A stretch of 64,000 bases of DNA from Devosia sp. (GCF_017307495.1 NZ_JAFKHE010000012.1:310001-374000), one strand, 5' to 3'; shown: positions 20,431 to 30,301, counted from the first letter of the stretch. The notes: generated by a model not told the origin, from the letters alone. Made by a program: numbers and translations.

Positions 20431-20506
20431 GTCATCCCCGCGAAAGCGGGGACCTCTGTTGACCGCGCCATCCCCAAACTGAGGTTCCCGCTTTCGCGGG
20501 AATGAC
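20431..20506. repeat. REP/BIME-like nested inverted repeat
   Basis: Two 26-base arms (20431-20456 and 20481-20506) are inverted copies matching at 24 of 26 positions and separated by 24 bases. Each arm also contains its own small palindrome: CCCCGCGAAAGCGGGG on the left and CCCGCTTTCGCGGG on the right. Such GCGAAAGC-cored elements are usually dispersed intergenic REP sequences. It lies between the eno 3' end and ftsB, where it could protect the eno message. No T-tract follows, so it is not a classic terminator. Confidence 0.75.
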
Positions 20507-20568
20507 CCTGTGATGGTGGCACGACCGGGGCGGCAGCCACCGGCCACCACCCCAAGTCCGGGATCCGC

Positions 20569-21882
<1,314 letters not shown>

Positions 21883-21945
21883 TTAGACAAGGCTCATGAC
21901 ACAGTGAAGGGGGCGCGGGGATAATTTTGCAGCCGCCTGCGTCCA

Positions 21946-22917
21946 CTACTCCTGCTGCGCAGGCCCCTGCACGCGGCCGTTGGCGACAAGCCAGCTGACG
22001 GCCTCCTGAACCGCTTCCAGCGATGAGTAGTGCGGGGTGTAGTCGAGCAGGCGTCGGGCCTTGTCCATCGAATGGCTGGGGCTGCGGATGATGTGCTCCC
22101 AGGTTGCCTCGGCCTCCTCGGGCACCTGATGCGTGCGCCACTCTTCGAAGGGCATGTAGCTGAGACGCGGTTCATGACCGAACCATCGATACATCGCTTC
22201 GGCATAGCCGCGCAGGTTCAGCGCCTGCGGCGACACCGCGTTGAATGCCTCGCCGACGGCTGCCGGCCGGTTGGCGATGATCGCCATCACGAGGCGCGCC
22301 AGGTCGTCGGCATGGACGTGGTGGACCGTCTCGAGCCCGAAATTGGGTAGCGCCAGCGGCTCGCCCCGGGCGATGCGGGAAAACACCTCCGAGTTGAAAT
22401 GGCCGGCCGGATTGAGCGGATCCCAACCCGGACCAACGATGTGGCCGGGGCGGAACACGGTCGCCGGAAAGCCGGTACGCCGCGCCTCTGCGAGCAGCCA
22501 GGTTTCCATCGCGGCCTTCTGCGTGCCGTACTCACCAAAGGGATTGAGCGGCTGGTCCTCGGTCGCCGGCACGGTGGCGTTGTGGCCATAGACCCAGATC
22601 GTGCCGCAATGGATGAAGTGCTGCACCCTGCCCCGCAGAGCTTCGACGAGGTGTTGCGTGCGCGGCAGCACGAACGAGATCATGTCGATGACAATGTCGC
22701 CCTCGAGCGCCGCGATGGCTGTGCCGAAGCTGTCGCGATGCGCGTCGGAATCACGGTCGAGCATGACCGTCTCAACCCGGCTCCACGCGGCGTGCGGCTG
22801 GTACGGCTTGCGCTGGCCGCGCGCCACGTTGACGACGTGATGGCCGGCCTCGACCAACCGCGGCACCAGGTAAGTTCCGACATGGCCGCTGCCACCGATG
22901 ATGACGACTTTCGACAT
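21946..22917 (-). CDS. NAD-dependent epimerase/dehydratase-family protein (extended SDR)
   Basis: A 323-residue extended short-chain dehydrogenase. The N-terminal Rossmann motif is VVIIGGSGHVGTYL, and the catalytic pair is in YGTQK (YxxxK). Later segments (VFRPGHIVGPGWDPLNP, VHHVHADDLARLVMAII) are typical of nucleotide-sugar epimerases and related reductases, but the substrate is not evident. I chose the ATG at 22917, with a strong GGAGGA ribosome binding site, and rejected an upstream extension to 23058 that lies in a structured non-coding stretch. It is transcribed towards eno, 102 bases away. Confidence 0.88.
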   Translation of the reverse strand: MSKVVIIGGSGHVGTYLVPRLVEAGHHVVNVARGQRKPYQPHAAWSRVETVMLDRDSDAHRDSFGTAIAALEGDIVIDMISFVLPRTQHLVEALRGRVQHFIHCGTIWVYGHNATVPATEDQPLNPFGEYGTQKAAMETWLLAEARRTGFPATVFRPGHIVGPGWDPLNPAGHFNSEVFSRIARGEPLALPNFGLETVHHVHADDLARLVMAIIANRPAAVGEAFNAVSPQALNLRGYAEAMYRWFGHEPRLSYMPFEEWRTHQVPEEAEATWEHIIRSPSHSMDKARRLLDYTPHYSSLEAVQEAVSWLVANGRVQGPAQQE

Positions 22918-23331
22918 GGCTTCCTCCGTTGGCGCGCAACTTAGTGCGCTCGGTGGGGTCGTGAAAGCGCAAACACCAAAGGCCCGACTGGCCAATGCCA
23001 TCGGGATACGGACAGGCGGGTGACCGGCGCGGCGACAGCCAACGCGGTTAGTCCGCAAACAAAACGGCCGTCGCCGCGCCGGTCGGATCGAGGTCTGAGT
23101 GAGACCGCTGCCGTGAGGGAGCGTGCGCGGCTGGCTCTCTCCACACCCCTGTTACCAGGACGGGACCTGACCAGTCGGCCGGTTGCCCACGACACCGACC
23201 CGCCATGGGACGACTCCCATGACCCTCGATATCCAGCCACCGTCCGTTCGTCGCGACCGCCCGCCCGTGGTAGGACGGCGGCAGGATAAGGGGGCGTGGG
23301 TGTAGGGGGACAAGGCCAATGGCGGTGAGAC
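22918..23331. other. 414-base non-coding gap with several hairpins
   Basis: No protein-like frame is evident between the divergent epimerase and kinase-like genes. The gap holds a 63-base hairpin (23022-23084) whose 19-base arms match at 18 positions, with a small GCGG/CCGC hairpin inside its A-rich loop; a GGTCT/AGACC hairpin at 23092-23106; and a perfect 7-bp hairpin with CGAC loop at 23204-23221 (CATGGGA/TCCCATG). It may be a structured leader for one of the flanking genes or an unrecognised small RNA. It does not match tmRNA, RNase P RNA or SRP RNA as I know them. Confidence 0.5.
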
Positions 23332-23919
23332 ATGTCGACGGAACTTCCCACACTCGAAAGCCTTGGCCCGCGCATCATGATCTGCGGCCCCTCCAATGCC
23401 GGCAAATCGACCCTAGCCGTTGCACTGGCCAGAAAGCTCGATGCCGAGCCGTATCATGTCGATCTATTCCGCCACCTGCCCGGCACGGACTGGGTGCAGC
23501 GTTCTGACGAGGAGTTCGCCGCCCTGCACGATGCGGCGATCCGCGAGGAGCGCTGGGTGATGGACGGAAACTACTCCAGCCTGATGCCCCAGCGCTTCGC
23601 CCGCGCCACAGGCATCATCCTGCTGGGTGACAACCGCTGGGCGAACTTCCGTCGCTACCTATGGCGTACGCTGTTCCAGAAGCGCTCACGGCCGGGATCG
23701 CTCAGCGGGGACCGTGACAGCATCAAATGGGGGATGATGCGCTGGATCCTCATCGTCCAGCCCCCCAAGCGCGAGCAGGACCGGGCACGACTGCGCGCAG
23801 CAGGTCTGCCGATGGTCGAGCTGGGCTCGATGGCGCAGCTCAACCAGCTCTATCGCGCGTGGGGCCTCGAGCGCCGGGTCAGGCCTTCGGCGCCGGCTTC
23901 TGCACGAGGCCGAGCCTGA
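23332..23919 (+). CDS. P-loop ATPase/kinase-like protein (adenylate-kinase-related, topology-modulation type)
   Basis: A 195-residue protein with Walker A GPSNAGKST at about 19-27, followed by ALARKLDAEPYHVDLFRHLPG and WVMDGNYSSLMPQRFARATG. This layout is that of small AAA/adenylate-kinase-like proteins often labelled DNA topology modulation protein, whose real substrate is unknown. The start ATG has GGTGAGA just upstream. The last 41 bases overlap tail-to-tail with the SDR gene on the other strand, so the two mRNAs are antisense to each other there. The C-terminal RRVRPSAPASARGRA looks disordered. Confidence 0.8.
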   Translation: MSTELPTLESLGPRIMICGPSNAGKSTLAVALARKLDAEPYHVDLFRHLPGTDWVQRSDEEFAALHDAAIREERWVMDGNYSSLMPQRFARATGIILLGDNRWANFRRYLWRTLFQKRSRPGSLSGDRDSIKWGMMRWILIVQPPKREQDRARLRAAGLPMVELGSMAQLNQLYRAWGLERRVRPSAPASARGRA

Positions 23920-24928
23920 TCACGCTTTCGGCTGTCGCGAGGATCGCTTCGCGTGACCCGATGAACTTGCGCCCCAGCAGCTCCTCCCCCTTGGAGCCGT
24001 CGAATATCTTCTCGTTGCCGATATCGTTGATGATCTGCCGCGCCGGTCCGCCGAAACGGGCGATCAGCTTGATGACCCAGTCGGGCACCCGCCTGTCCGT
24101 GATCGGCCAATCCGGGTAGGCCTCGCGCACGATGTCGGCAACTCTCGGGAACGGGGTATATTCGGCGGTCGCAAGGTAGCGCTGACCGATCGTTCCGGCG
24201 TTCTCCAGCGCTGCGAGGTGCAGGGCCGCCACATCCCTGACATCGATGATCGAAAAGCCATTACTCGGCATGGCCGGCACCTTGCCGGCAAGCAGGCCGC
24301 TGACCATGCCCAACGAGATGCTCGCATGTTCGTCGAGCGCGGGGCCGATGATCGCGCCGGGATGGATCGTGGTGAGCGCGACGCCGCGGTCCTTGGCGAA
24401 AGCCCAGGCGAACTGCTCCGCCCTGGTCTTGCCGATGCAGTAGGCCCAGGTCCACTGCATGTTGTCGAGATTGGTGAAGTAGGTCTCGTCGTAGACGCGG
24501 CGCCCGCTTGTCTGTCCGTGGCCGTAGCCGACCGTGGCAATCGACGAAGTCATGACGATGCGCTTGATCCCGGCCGCATCGGCGAAGCGGAATACGCGTT
24601 GCGTGCCCTCGAGCGCAGGCCGGATGACCAGGCTCTGGTCCTTGGGTTCATCGCCCCGGATCACGGTCGCCACGTGCATGACCGCAGAGACGCCGTCCAT
24701 GGCCTCGGTCCAGCCCTCGTCCTTCAGCAGGTCGGCCTCGACCAGTTCGAGGTTGGCGAGCGCAGCTGGTCCCAGTTCGCGGCCCAGGGTGTCCGTGACT
24801 TCCGCCGCCCGCGCGAGTGAGCGGATCGTGCCGCGCACGCGATGGCCCTTGTGCAGCAGTTGCAGGATCGTCCACTTGCCGACGAAGCCGGTTGCACCGG
24901 TAACAAGGATCAATCCGTGTTCAGCCAT
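23879..24928 (-). CDS. NAD-dependent epimerase/dihydroflavonol-reductase-like SDR
   Basis: A 349-residue extended SDR. The Rossmann motif is LVTGATGFVGKW near residue 10, the active site is SSIATVGYG with YCIGK (YxxxK), and HPGAIIGPALDEH and IDVRDVAALHLAAL follow, as in anthocyanidin/dihydroflavonol-4-reductase-like and steroid-dehydrogenase-like bacterial proteins. Substrate unknown. I chose the ATG (MAEHGLILV) with GGGGAGAG six bases upstream. It lies just downstream of the rplQ terminator and so is not part of the ribosomal operon. Confidence 0.88.
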   Translation of the reverse strand: MAEHGLILVTGATGFVGKWTILQLLHKGHRVRGTIRSLARAAEVTDTLGRELGPAALANLELVEADLLKDEGWTEAMDGVSAVMHVATVIRGDEPKDQSLVIRPALEGTQRVFRFADAAGIKRIVMTSSIATVGYGHGQTSGRRVYDETYFTNLDNMQWTWAYCIGKTRAEQFAWAFAKDRGVALTTIHPGAIIGPALDEHASISLGMVSGLLAGKVPAMPSNGFSIIDVRDVAALHLAALENAGTIGQRYLATAEYTPFPRVADIVREAYPDWPITDRRVPDWVIKLIARFGGPARQIINDIGNEKIFDGSKGEELLGRKFIGSREAILATAESVIRLGLVQKPAPKA

Positions 24929-24987
24929 GCTCACTCTCCCCAAGCCGAGTGACTAATACGGCCCCGACATGGGGTCCGGGTCAAACG

Positions 24988-25020
24988 AAAAGGCGGCCCG
25001 GATCGACCGGACCGCCTTTT
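24988..25020 (-). terminator. Intrinsic terminator after rplQ
   Basis: AAAAGGCGG pairs with CCGCCTTTT; after one mismatch the inner CCGG/CCGG pairs close a five-base loop. The stem ends in TTTT on either strand, so it can stop transcription from rplQ (25 bases after the stop codon) and perhaps in both directions. It closes the long alpha operon. Confidence 0.85.
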
Positions 25021-25044
25021 GAAACATATACCTGACCGACAGCC

Positions 25045-25464
25045 TTATGCTGCTTCGGACTCGGACTCCACGTTGACCGGACCGGAGTCCTGGCCCTTGG
25101 CGTCGGGATCGCGGTCGACCAGTTCGATCACCGCGAGCGCGGCATTGTCGCCGTAGCGGAAACCGGCCTTCAGGATGCGGATGTAGCCGCCCTGACGCTC
25201 CTTGTAGCGCGGACCGATAACGCCAAAGAGCTTCTGCACCTGCGTCTCGTCGCGCATCTGCGCAATCGCCTGACGACGGGCATGCAGGTCACCGCGCTTG
25301 CCGAGCGTGATCAGCTTCTCGACGATCGGACGCAGTTCCTTGGCCTTGGGCAAGGTGGTCACGATCTGCTCGTGCTTGATCAGCGAGGCGGACATGTTGG
25401 CGAACATGGCCTTGCGGTGGGCCGAGGTCCGGTTGAGCTTACGGTTCGCATTACCGTGGCGCAT
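25045..25464 (-). CDS. rplQ: 50S ribosomal protein L17
   Basis: L17 binds 23S rRNA near the peptide exit. The 139 residues begin [20 protein letters not shown], the family signature, and carry a slightly longer acidic C-terminus ([20 protein letters not shown]) than the 127-residue E. coli protein. Last gene of the alpha operon, 63 bases after rpoA, with an intrinsic terminator immediately downstream. Confidence 0.99.
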   Translation of the reverse strand: MRHGNANRKLNRTSAHRKAMFANMSASLIKHEQIVTTLPKAKELRPIVEKLITLGKRGDLHARRQAIAQMRDETQVQKLFGVIGPRYKERQGGYIRILKAGFRYGDNAALAVIELVDRDPDAKGQDSGPVNVESESEAA

Positions 25465-25527
25465 TTTAGTACTCCCTAAGGCCCGGGCGTCTCACGACGG
25501 GCGGTTAGCGGCTGTGTGTTGGCCGGC

Positions 25528-26547
25528 TTAATAGTGATCTTCGTAGCGCTTGGCCAGATCGTCGATGTTCTCAGGCGGCCAGTTCGGCACGTCCATACCG
25601 AGGTGCAGGCCCATCTGGGCGAGCACTTCCTTGATCTCGTTGAGCGACTTGCGGCCGAAGTTCGGCGTGCGCAGCATCTCTGCTTCGGTCTTCTGGATAA
25701 GATCGCCGATGTAGACGATGTTGTCGTTCTTGAGGCAGTTCGCCGAACGGACGGACAACTCGAGCTCGTCGACCTTCTTGAGCAGCGCCGGGTTGAAGGC
25801 GAGTTCGGGGACGGTGTCCGCGGCCTTCTCCTTGCTGGGCTCCTCGAAGTTGACGAACACCGACAGCTGGTCCTGCAGGATACGCGCGGCATAGGCCACC
25901 GCGTCTTCCGGCGTGATCGCGCCGTTGGTCTCGACGGTCAGCGTCAGCTTGTCCTTGTCGAGGCTCTCGCCGGCACGGGTCGCATCAACCTTGTAGGAGA
26001 CGCGACGGACCGGGGAGAACAGCGCGTCGACCGGAATATAGCCGATCGGCGCGTCGTCGGGACGGTTCTTGACGGCCGGGACATAACCCTTGCCGGTATT
26101 GACGGTGAACTCGATGTTGATCTCGGCGCCGTCGTCGAGGTGGCAGATCACCAGCTCGGGGTTCAGCACTTCGATATCACCCGACACCTTGATGTCGCCG
26201 GCGGTGACAGCGGCCGGACCCTGCTTGGTGAGGGTCAGGCGCTTGGGGCCTTCGCCACCCATCTTCAGGGCGATTTCCTTGACGTTGAGCACGAGGTCGG
26301 TAATGTCCTCGCGCACGCCGGGCAGAGACGAGAATTCGTGCAGGATGCCGTCGATCTGGATCGCGGTGACAGCTGCGCCCTGGAGCGACGAGAGCAGCAC
26401 GCGGCGAAGCGCATTGCCGAGCGTCAGGCCATAGCCGCGCTCAAGCGGCTCGGCCACAACCGAGGCGACGCGCACGTTACCGCTGTCCGAAACGATGTCC
26501 AGTTTGGTCGGCTTGATCAGTTCCTGCCAGTTCCGCTGGATGGTCAC
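25528..26547 (-). CDS. rpoA: RNA polymerase alpha subunit, GTG start
   Basis: Alpha subunit that dimerises to nucleate RNA polymerase assembly; its C-terminal domain contacts UP elements and activators. The 339 residues show the N-terminal assembly domain ([20 protein letters not shown]) and the C-terminal domain ([20 protein letters not shown]). The frame begins at a GTG ([11 protein letters not shown]) with AAAGGA seven bases upstream. It sits between rpsK and rplQ as usual; a strong hairpin lies in the rpsK-rpoA gap. Confidence 0.99.
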   Translation of the reverse strand: MTIQRNWQELIKPTKLDIVSDSGNVRVASVVAEPLERGYGLTLGNALRRVLLSSLQGAAVTAIQIDGILHEFSSLPGVREDITDLVLNVKEIALKMGGEGPKRLTLTKQGPAAVTAGDIKVSGDIEVLNPELVICHLDDGAEINIEFTVNTGKGYVPAVKNRPDDAPIGYIPVDALFSPVRRVSYKVDATRAGESLDKDKLTLTVETNGAITPEDAVAYAARILQDQLSVFVNFEEPSKEKAADTVPELAFNPALLKKVDELELSVRSANCLKNDNIVYIGDLIQKTEAEMLRTPNFGRKSLNEIKEVLAQMGLHLGMDVPNWPPENIDDLAKRYEDHY

Positions 26548-26604
26548 GGTATTGTCCTTTCAAATGGGCGGTCCGCCTAACCGCCTGTCCAAGCAATGTC
26601 GCTA

Positions 26605-26630
26605 TCCCGGCGCGAGGGCGCGCGCCGGGA
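26605..26630 (-). promoter_or_regulatory. Intercistronic hairpin between rpsK and rpoA
   Basis: TCCCGGCGCG (26605-26614) and CGCGCCGGGA (26621-26630) form a perfect 10-bp stem with a six-base loop. No U-tract follows on the operon strand, so it is more likely an mRNA-processing or stability element, or a weak pause, than a terminator. It lies about 60 bases before the rpoA GTG. Confidence 0.6.
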
Positions 26631-26646
26631 GATCTACCGTGACAAA

Positions 26647-27039
26647 TCAGACGCGGCGACGCTTACGCGGCCGGCAACCGTTGTGCGGGATCGAGGTGAC
26701 ATCGCGAATGCTGGTGACGTTGAAGCCAGCAGCCTGCAGCGCACGAAGGGCCGACTCACGACCCGAACCGGGACCACGAACCTCGACCTCGAGGGTCTTC
26801 ATGCCGTGCTCCTGAGCCTTGCGGGCCGCATCTTCGGCCGCAACCTGGGCGGCATAAGGGGTCGACTTGCGCGAACCCTTGAAACCCATCACGCCGGAGG
26901 ACGACCACGAGATCGTGTTGCCCTGCACGTCGGTGATGGTGACCATGGTGTTGTTGAACGACGCATTCACGTGCGCCACACCATTGGTGATATTCTTGCG
27001 CTCCTTGCGACGGACGCGCGCGACTTCAGTTTTTGCCAA
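26647..27039 (-). CDS. rpsK: 30S ribosomal protein S11, TTG start
   Basis: S11 builds the platform of the small subunit near the mRNA exit. The 130 residues are typical ([44 protein letters not shown]). The frame has no ATG or GTG at the right place and must start at a TTG (27039-27037) reading [12 protein letters not shown], with GAGGAAG just upstream at normal spacing. A TTG start in such a highly made protein is uncommon. It follows rpsM by 82 bases. Confidence 0.97.
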   Translation of the reverse strand: MAKTEVARVRRKERKNITNGVAHVNASFNNTMVTITDVQGNTISWSSSGVMGFKGSRKSTPYAAQVAAEDAARKAQEHGMKTLEVEVRGPGSGRESALRALQAAGFNVTSIRDVTSIPHNGCRPRKRRRV

Positions 27040-27121
27040 TTTGCTTCCTCAGTTCGATATCGACGCTGCCGTACTTCCAGCAGCTACATCAGGATTGCGG
27101 AGAGGTGCTCCGCGACCCCAA

Positions 27122-27490
27122 TTACTTCTTCTTGCCGGCGATCGGCTTGGCCGGACCCTTGCGGGTGCGGGCATTGGTGTGGGTGCGCTGGCCACGGACC
27201 GGCAGACCCTTGCGGTGACGCAGGCCACGGTAGTTGCCCAGGTCCATCAGCCGCTTGATGTTCATCGCCACGTTACGGCGGAGGTCACCCTCCACGACGT
27301 AGTCGCGGTCGATCGTCTCACGAATCTGGATCACCTCGGCGTCGGTCAGCTCGTTGACGCGACGTTCAGCCGGGATGCCCACCTTCTCGGTGATGTCCTT
27401 GGCGAACTTCTGGCCGATGCCGTGGATGTACTGAAGCGCGATGACAACGCGCTTGTTGGTCGGGATATTGACGCCAGCAATACGAGCCAC
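27122..27490 (-). CDS. rpsM: 30S ribosomal protein S13, GTG start
   Basis: S13 lies in the head of the small subunit, contacts the large subunit and reaches the P-site tRNA with its basic C-terminus. The 122 residues begin [20 protein letters not shown] and end in a lysine-rich tail ([11 protein letters not shown]). The start is a GTG with AAAGGAGAG upstream. It is the first gene of the alpha operon proper, following adk across a 175-base leader; infA and rpmJ, found here in some bacteria, are absent. Confidence 0.98.
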   Translation of the reverse strand: MARIAGVNIPTNKRVVIALQYIHGIGQKFAKDITEKVGIPAERRVNELTDAEVIQIRETIDRDYVVEGDLRRNVAMNIKRLMDLGNYRGLRHRKGLPVRGQRTHTNARTRKGPAKPIAGKKK

Positions 27491-27623
27491 GTCCGCTCTC
27501 CTTTAGTCGGCGGCCGAAGCCACCCGTTTGATAACGACAAGGGACCGGAGTCCGACCCCCCACTCTGCGAGGAACCGAATCCAGCCCGTTAATCCATGAG
27601 ACTGGCGCGGTTCATAAGGACAT

Positions 27624-27651
27624 GGCCCGGCAGAGTCAACTGCCACGGGCC
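27624..27651 (-). promoter_or_regulatory. Hairpin in the adk-rpsM leader
   Basis: GGCCC-GGCAG (27624-27633) pairs with CTGCC-AC-GGGCC (27640-27651), giving a 10-bp stem with a two-base bulge and a six-base loop. It starts 15 bases after the adk stop on the transcript side and has no U-tract. In E. coli the alpha operon leader is bound by S4; rpsD is not in this operon, so any such control is unproven here. Confidence 0.5.
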
Positions 27652-27665
27652 CTGCCCCGGTCATA

Positions 27666-28235
27666 CTAGTTATGCACGGCCCGGCGGATCGCCGCCGTGA
27701 CATCGTCGACCGGCTGCATGCCGTCGACGCTCTTCAGTAGCCCCTTGGCCCGGTAGAACTCGACGAGCGGCGCCGTCTGCTCCCGGTAGACGCTGAGGCG
27801 GTTGCGCAGAACCTCCTCATTGTCGTCGCCGCGGGCGACGCCCGATTCCTTGGCTCGCTTGGCGATTCGGCCCACCAGGACATCGGCGTCCGCGGTGATC
27901 TCGATCACCGCGTCGAGGCCCATGCCCTTTTCCGCCAGCATGGCGTCGAGCGCCTGAGCCTGCGGAATGGTGCGCGGAAAACCATCGAGGATGAAGCCTG
28001 CCTTGCAGTCCTCCTGGTCCAGTCGTTCCGAGACAATGCCGTTCACGATATCGTCGGAGACGAGATCGCCACGATCCATGATCTCCTTGGCCGCAAGGCC
28101 CATCGGCGTCTTGGCCGCGATCGCCGACCGCAGGATATCGCCGGTCGACAGCTGAGGAATACCGTAGCTGTCGATCAGCACCTTGGCCTGCGTCCCCTTC
28201 CCTGCGCCCGGAGGCCCGAGCAGGATCAACCTCAT
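27666..28235 (-). CDS. adk: Adenylate kinase (short form)
   Basis: Interconverts ATP and AMP with two ADP. The 189 residues have the P-loop LLGPPGAGKGTQAKVL, the AMP-binding STGDILRSAI and LDGFPRTIPQAQAL, and a short LID (RIAKRAKESGVARGDDNEE) without zinc cysteines, so it is the short form. Its ATG overlaps the secY stop by 4 bases (ATGA). The secY-adk-rpsM order is widespread in bacteria. Confidence 0.98.
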   Translation of the reverse strand: MRLILLGPPGAGKGTQAKVLIDSYGIPQLSTGDILRSAIAAKTPMGLAAKEIMDRGDLVSDDIVNGIVSERLDQEDCKAGFILDGFPRTIPQAQALDAMLAEKGMGLDAVIEITADADVLVGRIAKRAKESGVARGDDNEEVLRNRLSVYREQTAPLVEFYRAKGLLKSVDGMQPVDDVTAAIRRAVHN

Positions 28236-29566
28236 TTGCGCTTGCTCCCCAGCCGCGAACGCTTCACCAGGCCCTCGTACTGCTGCGCAATCAGATGGCT
28301 CTGGATCTGCGTCACGGTATCGAGGGTGACAGTCACGATGATCAGCAGCGAGGTGCCGCCGATGAACTGGCTGACGTTCAGCTGGCTATGGATCAGTTCG
28401 GGGATGAGCGCGACCACCGTCAGGTAGAGCGCACCGATCACGGTGATGCGGGTCAGCACGTAGTCGATGTACTGCGCCGTCCGCTCACCCGGACGGATGC
28501 CGGGGATGAAGCCGCCGGAGCGCTTCAGGTTGTCCGCGGTGTCGGCCGGGTTGAACACGATCGAGGTGTAGAAGAACGCAAAGAAGATGATCAGCGCGGC
28601 GAACAGGATCAGGTAGAGCGGCTGGCCACGGCCCAGCAGCGCCGCCGTCACCGTCAGCCAGCCCGGCGCACTGCCCTGGGCGGCGAACGACGCGATGGTC
28701 GCCGGCAGCAGCAGGAGCGACGAGCCGAAGATCACCGGAATGACGCCCGACGTATTCAGCTTCAGAGGCAGGTGCGACGTGTCGCCCTGGAACATCTTGT
28801 TGCCGACCTGACGCTTCGGATACTGGATCAGCAACCGACGCTGCGCCCGCTCGAAGAACACGATCACCGCAATCACGACGATCGCCAGCAACGGCAGGCC
28901 GATGCCCCAGAACCCGGCAATGCTGCCCTGGCGGGTCAGCTCGAGCGTCTGCACGATGGTGGTCGGCAGGTTGGCCACGATGCCGGCGAAGATGATCAGC
29001 GAAATGCCGTTACCGATGCCGCGCGATGTGATCTGCTCGCCCAGCCACATCAGGAACATCGTCCCGCCAACCAGCGTGATCACGGTCGACAGCCGGAAGA
29101 ACCAGCCCGGATTGATCACCACGCCCTGGCTGCTCTCAAGGCCGATGGCGATACCATAGGCCTGCACCGCGCAGAACAGCACGGCGAGGTAGCGGGTGTA
29201 CTGATTGAGCTTCCGGCGCCCGCTCTCGCCTTCCTTGCGGAGGGCTTCAAGCCGCGGCGAGGCGGTCGTGATCACCTGCACGACGATCGATGCGGTGATG
29301 TACGGGATGAGGTTCAGCGCAAAGATCGCCATGCGATGCACGGCACCGCCGGCGAACATGTCGAACATGCCGAAGATGCCCTGCTGGGCACCCTGGAACG
29401 TCTGCGCGTAGGCACCCGGATCGATGCCGGGCACCGGGATATACGTCCCGAGCCGGTAAACGAGAAGCGCACCCAGAGTGAACCAGATGCGCTGCTGTAG
29501 GGCCTTCGCTTTCGCGAAGGTCCCGAAGTTGAGATTCTTGGCCAGCTGCTCGGCTGCGGACGCCAT
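28232..29566 (-). CDS. secY: Preprotein translocase subunit SecY
   Basis: Channel-forming subunit of the Sec translocon. The 444 residues contain ten hydrophobic helices and the signature segments LGTYIPVPGIDP and GQGIGN-like SRGIGNGISLIIFAGIVANL near 190; the cytoplasmic C-terminus ends KRSRLGSKRK. It lies between rplO and adk at the end of the spc operon. Its partner secE is encoded in this same window beside nusG. Confidence 0.99.
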   Translation of the reverse strand: MASAAEQLAKNLNFGTFAKAKALQQRIWFTLGALLVYRLGTYIPVPGIDPGAYAQTFQGAQQGIFGMFDMFAGGAVHRMAIFALNLIPYITASIVVQVITTASPRLEALRKEGESGRRKLNQYTRYLAVLFCAVQAYGIAIGLESSQGVVINPGWFFRLSTVITLVGGTMFLMWLGEQITSRGIGNGISLIIFAGIVANLPTTIVQTLELTRQGSIAGFWGIGLPLLAIVVIAVIVFFERAQRRLLIQYPKRQVGNKMFQGDTSHLPLKLNTSGVIPVIFGSSLLLLPATIASFAAQGSAPGWLTVTAALLGRGQPLYLILFAALIIFFAFFYTSIVFNPADTADNLKRSGGFIPGIRPGERTAQYIDYVLTRITVIGALYLTVVALIPELIHSQLNVSQFIGGTSLLIIVTVTLDTVTQIQSHLIAQQYEGLVKRSRLGSKRK

Positions 29567-29598
29567 GGTCGCTCCCTTTAGACTGGGGCTTGGCGCGG

Positions 29599-30084
29599 TT
29601 AGGCGTCAGCCTTTACTTCTGCCTGAGGCATATCGACCTTGCCACCAGCCGCTTCAATAGCAGCCAGCGCGCCCTTGGTCGCATGATCGACCTTGAAGGT
29701 CACCTTCTTGGCAGTGAAGCCCGAGCTCCCGATCAGGCGAACGCCGTCGAGCTCACGACGGATGACGCCGGCGGCGACAAGCGCCTTGGCATCGATCACG
29801 CCCTTCGCATCGAGCTTGCCCGAGTCGATGTAGTTCTGGACGCGGTCGATACGCAACTGGTTCCACTTCTTGGGATTCAGTGCGTTGAAGCCGCGTTTGG
29901 GCATGCGCATGTGCAGCGGCATCTGGCCGCCTTCGAAGCCGTTGATGGCCACGCCGGAGCGTGCCGTCTGGCCCTTGCCGCCACGGCCGCCGGTCTTGCC
30001 GACGCCCGAGCCGATACCGCGACCGACGCGCACGCGCTTCTTGTTGGCGCCCGGGTTGTCCCGGAGTTCGTTCAAACGAGTCAT
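29599..30084 (-). CDS. rplO: 50S ribosomal protein L15
   Basis: L15 is a late assembly protein of the large subunit with an extended N-terminus threaded into 23S rRNA. The 161 residues begin MTRLNELRDNPGANKKRVRV and carry the glycine-rich RGIGSGVGKTGGRGGKGQ stretch. It follows rpmD by 12 bases and precedes secY by 32 bases. Confidence 0.99.
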   Translation of the reverse strand: MTRLNELRDNPGANKKRVRVGRGIGSGVGKTGGRGGKGQTARSGVAINGFEGGQMPLHMRMPKRGFNALNPKKWNQLRIDRVQNYIDSGKLDAKGVIDAKALVAAGVIRRELDGVRLIGSSGFTAKKVTFKVDHATKGALAAIEAAGGKVDMPQAEVKADA

Positions 30085-30096
30085 GGTTCTCGTCCC

Positions 30097-30285
30097 TTAT
30101 TTGGCGTCGACGACGCGCACGAGGTGCGGGATCTTGTTGATCATGCCGCGGACCTCGGGGGTGTCCTTGAGGGTCGACTGCTTGCGGACCTTGTTGAGGC
30201 CCAGCCCGACCAGAGTCGCCCGCTGGTCGGCCGGACGGCGCGACGGGCTGGCGATCTGCTCGATGGTTACTGTCTTATCGGCCAT
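30097..30285 (-). CDS. rpmD: 50S ribosomal protein L30
   Basis: A 62-residue L30 ([20 protein letters not shown], then [20 protein letters not shown]), which binds 23S rRNA. I start at the ATG at 30285 with GGAG upstream rather than the in-frame TTG two codons earlier. It sits between rpsE and rplO. Confidence 0.97.
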   Translation of the reverse strand: MADKTVTIEQIASPSRRPADQRATLVGLGLNKVRKQSTLKDTPEVRGMINKIPHLVRVVDAK

Positions 30286-30301
30286 TTCCAACTACTCCGG
30301 A

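Noticed and set aside
20431..20506. Rho-independent terminator of eno
   Set aside because: No U-tract follows on either strand and the nested double palindrome is a REP pattern.
23150..23180. SRP-RNA-like GGTCAGG stretch on the minus strand
   Set aside because: The conserved GGAAGCAGCC internal-loop partner of 4.5S/SRP RNA is missing, so the similarity is a short chance match.
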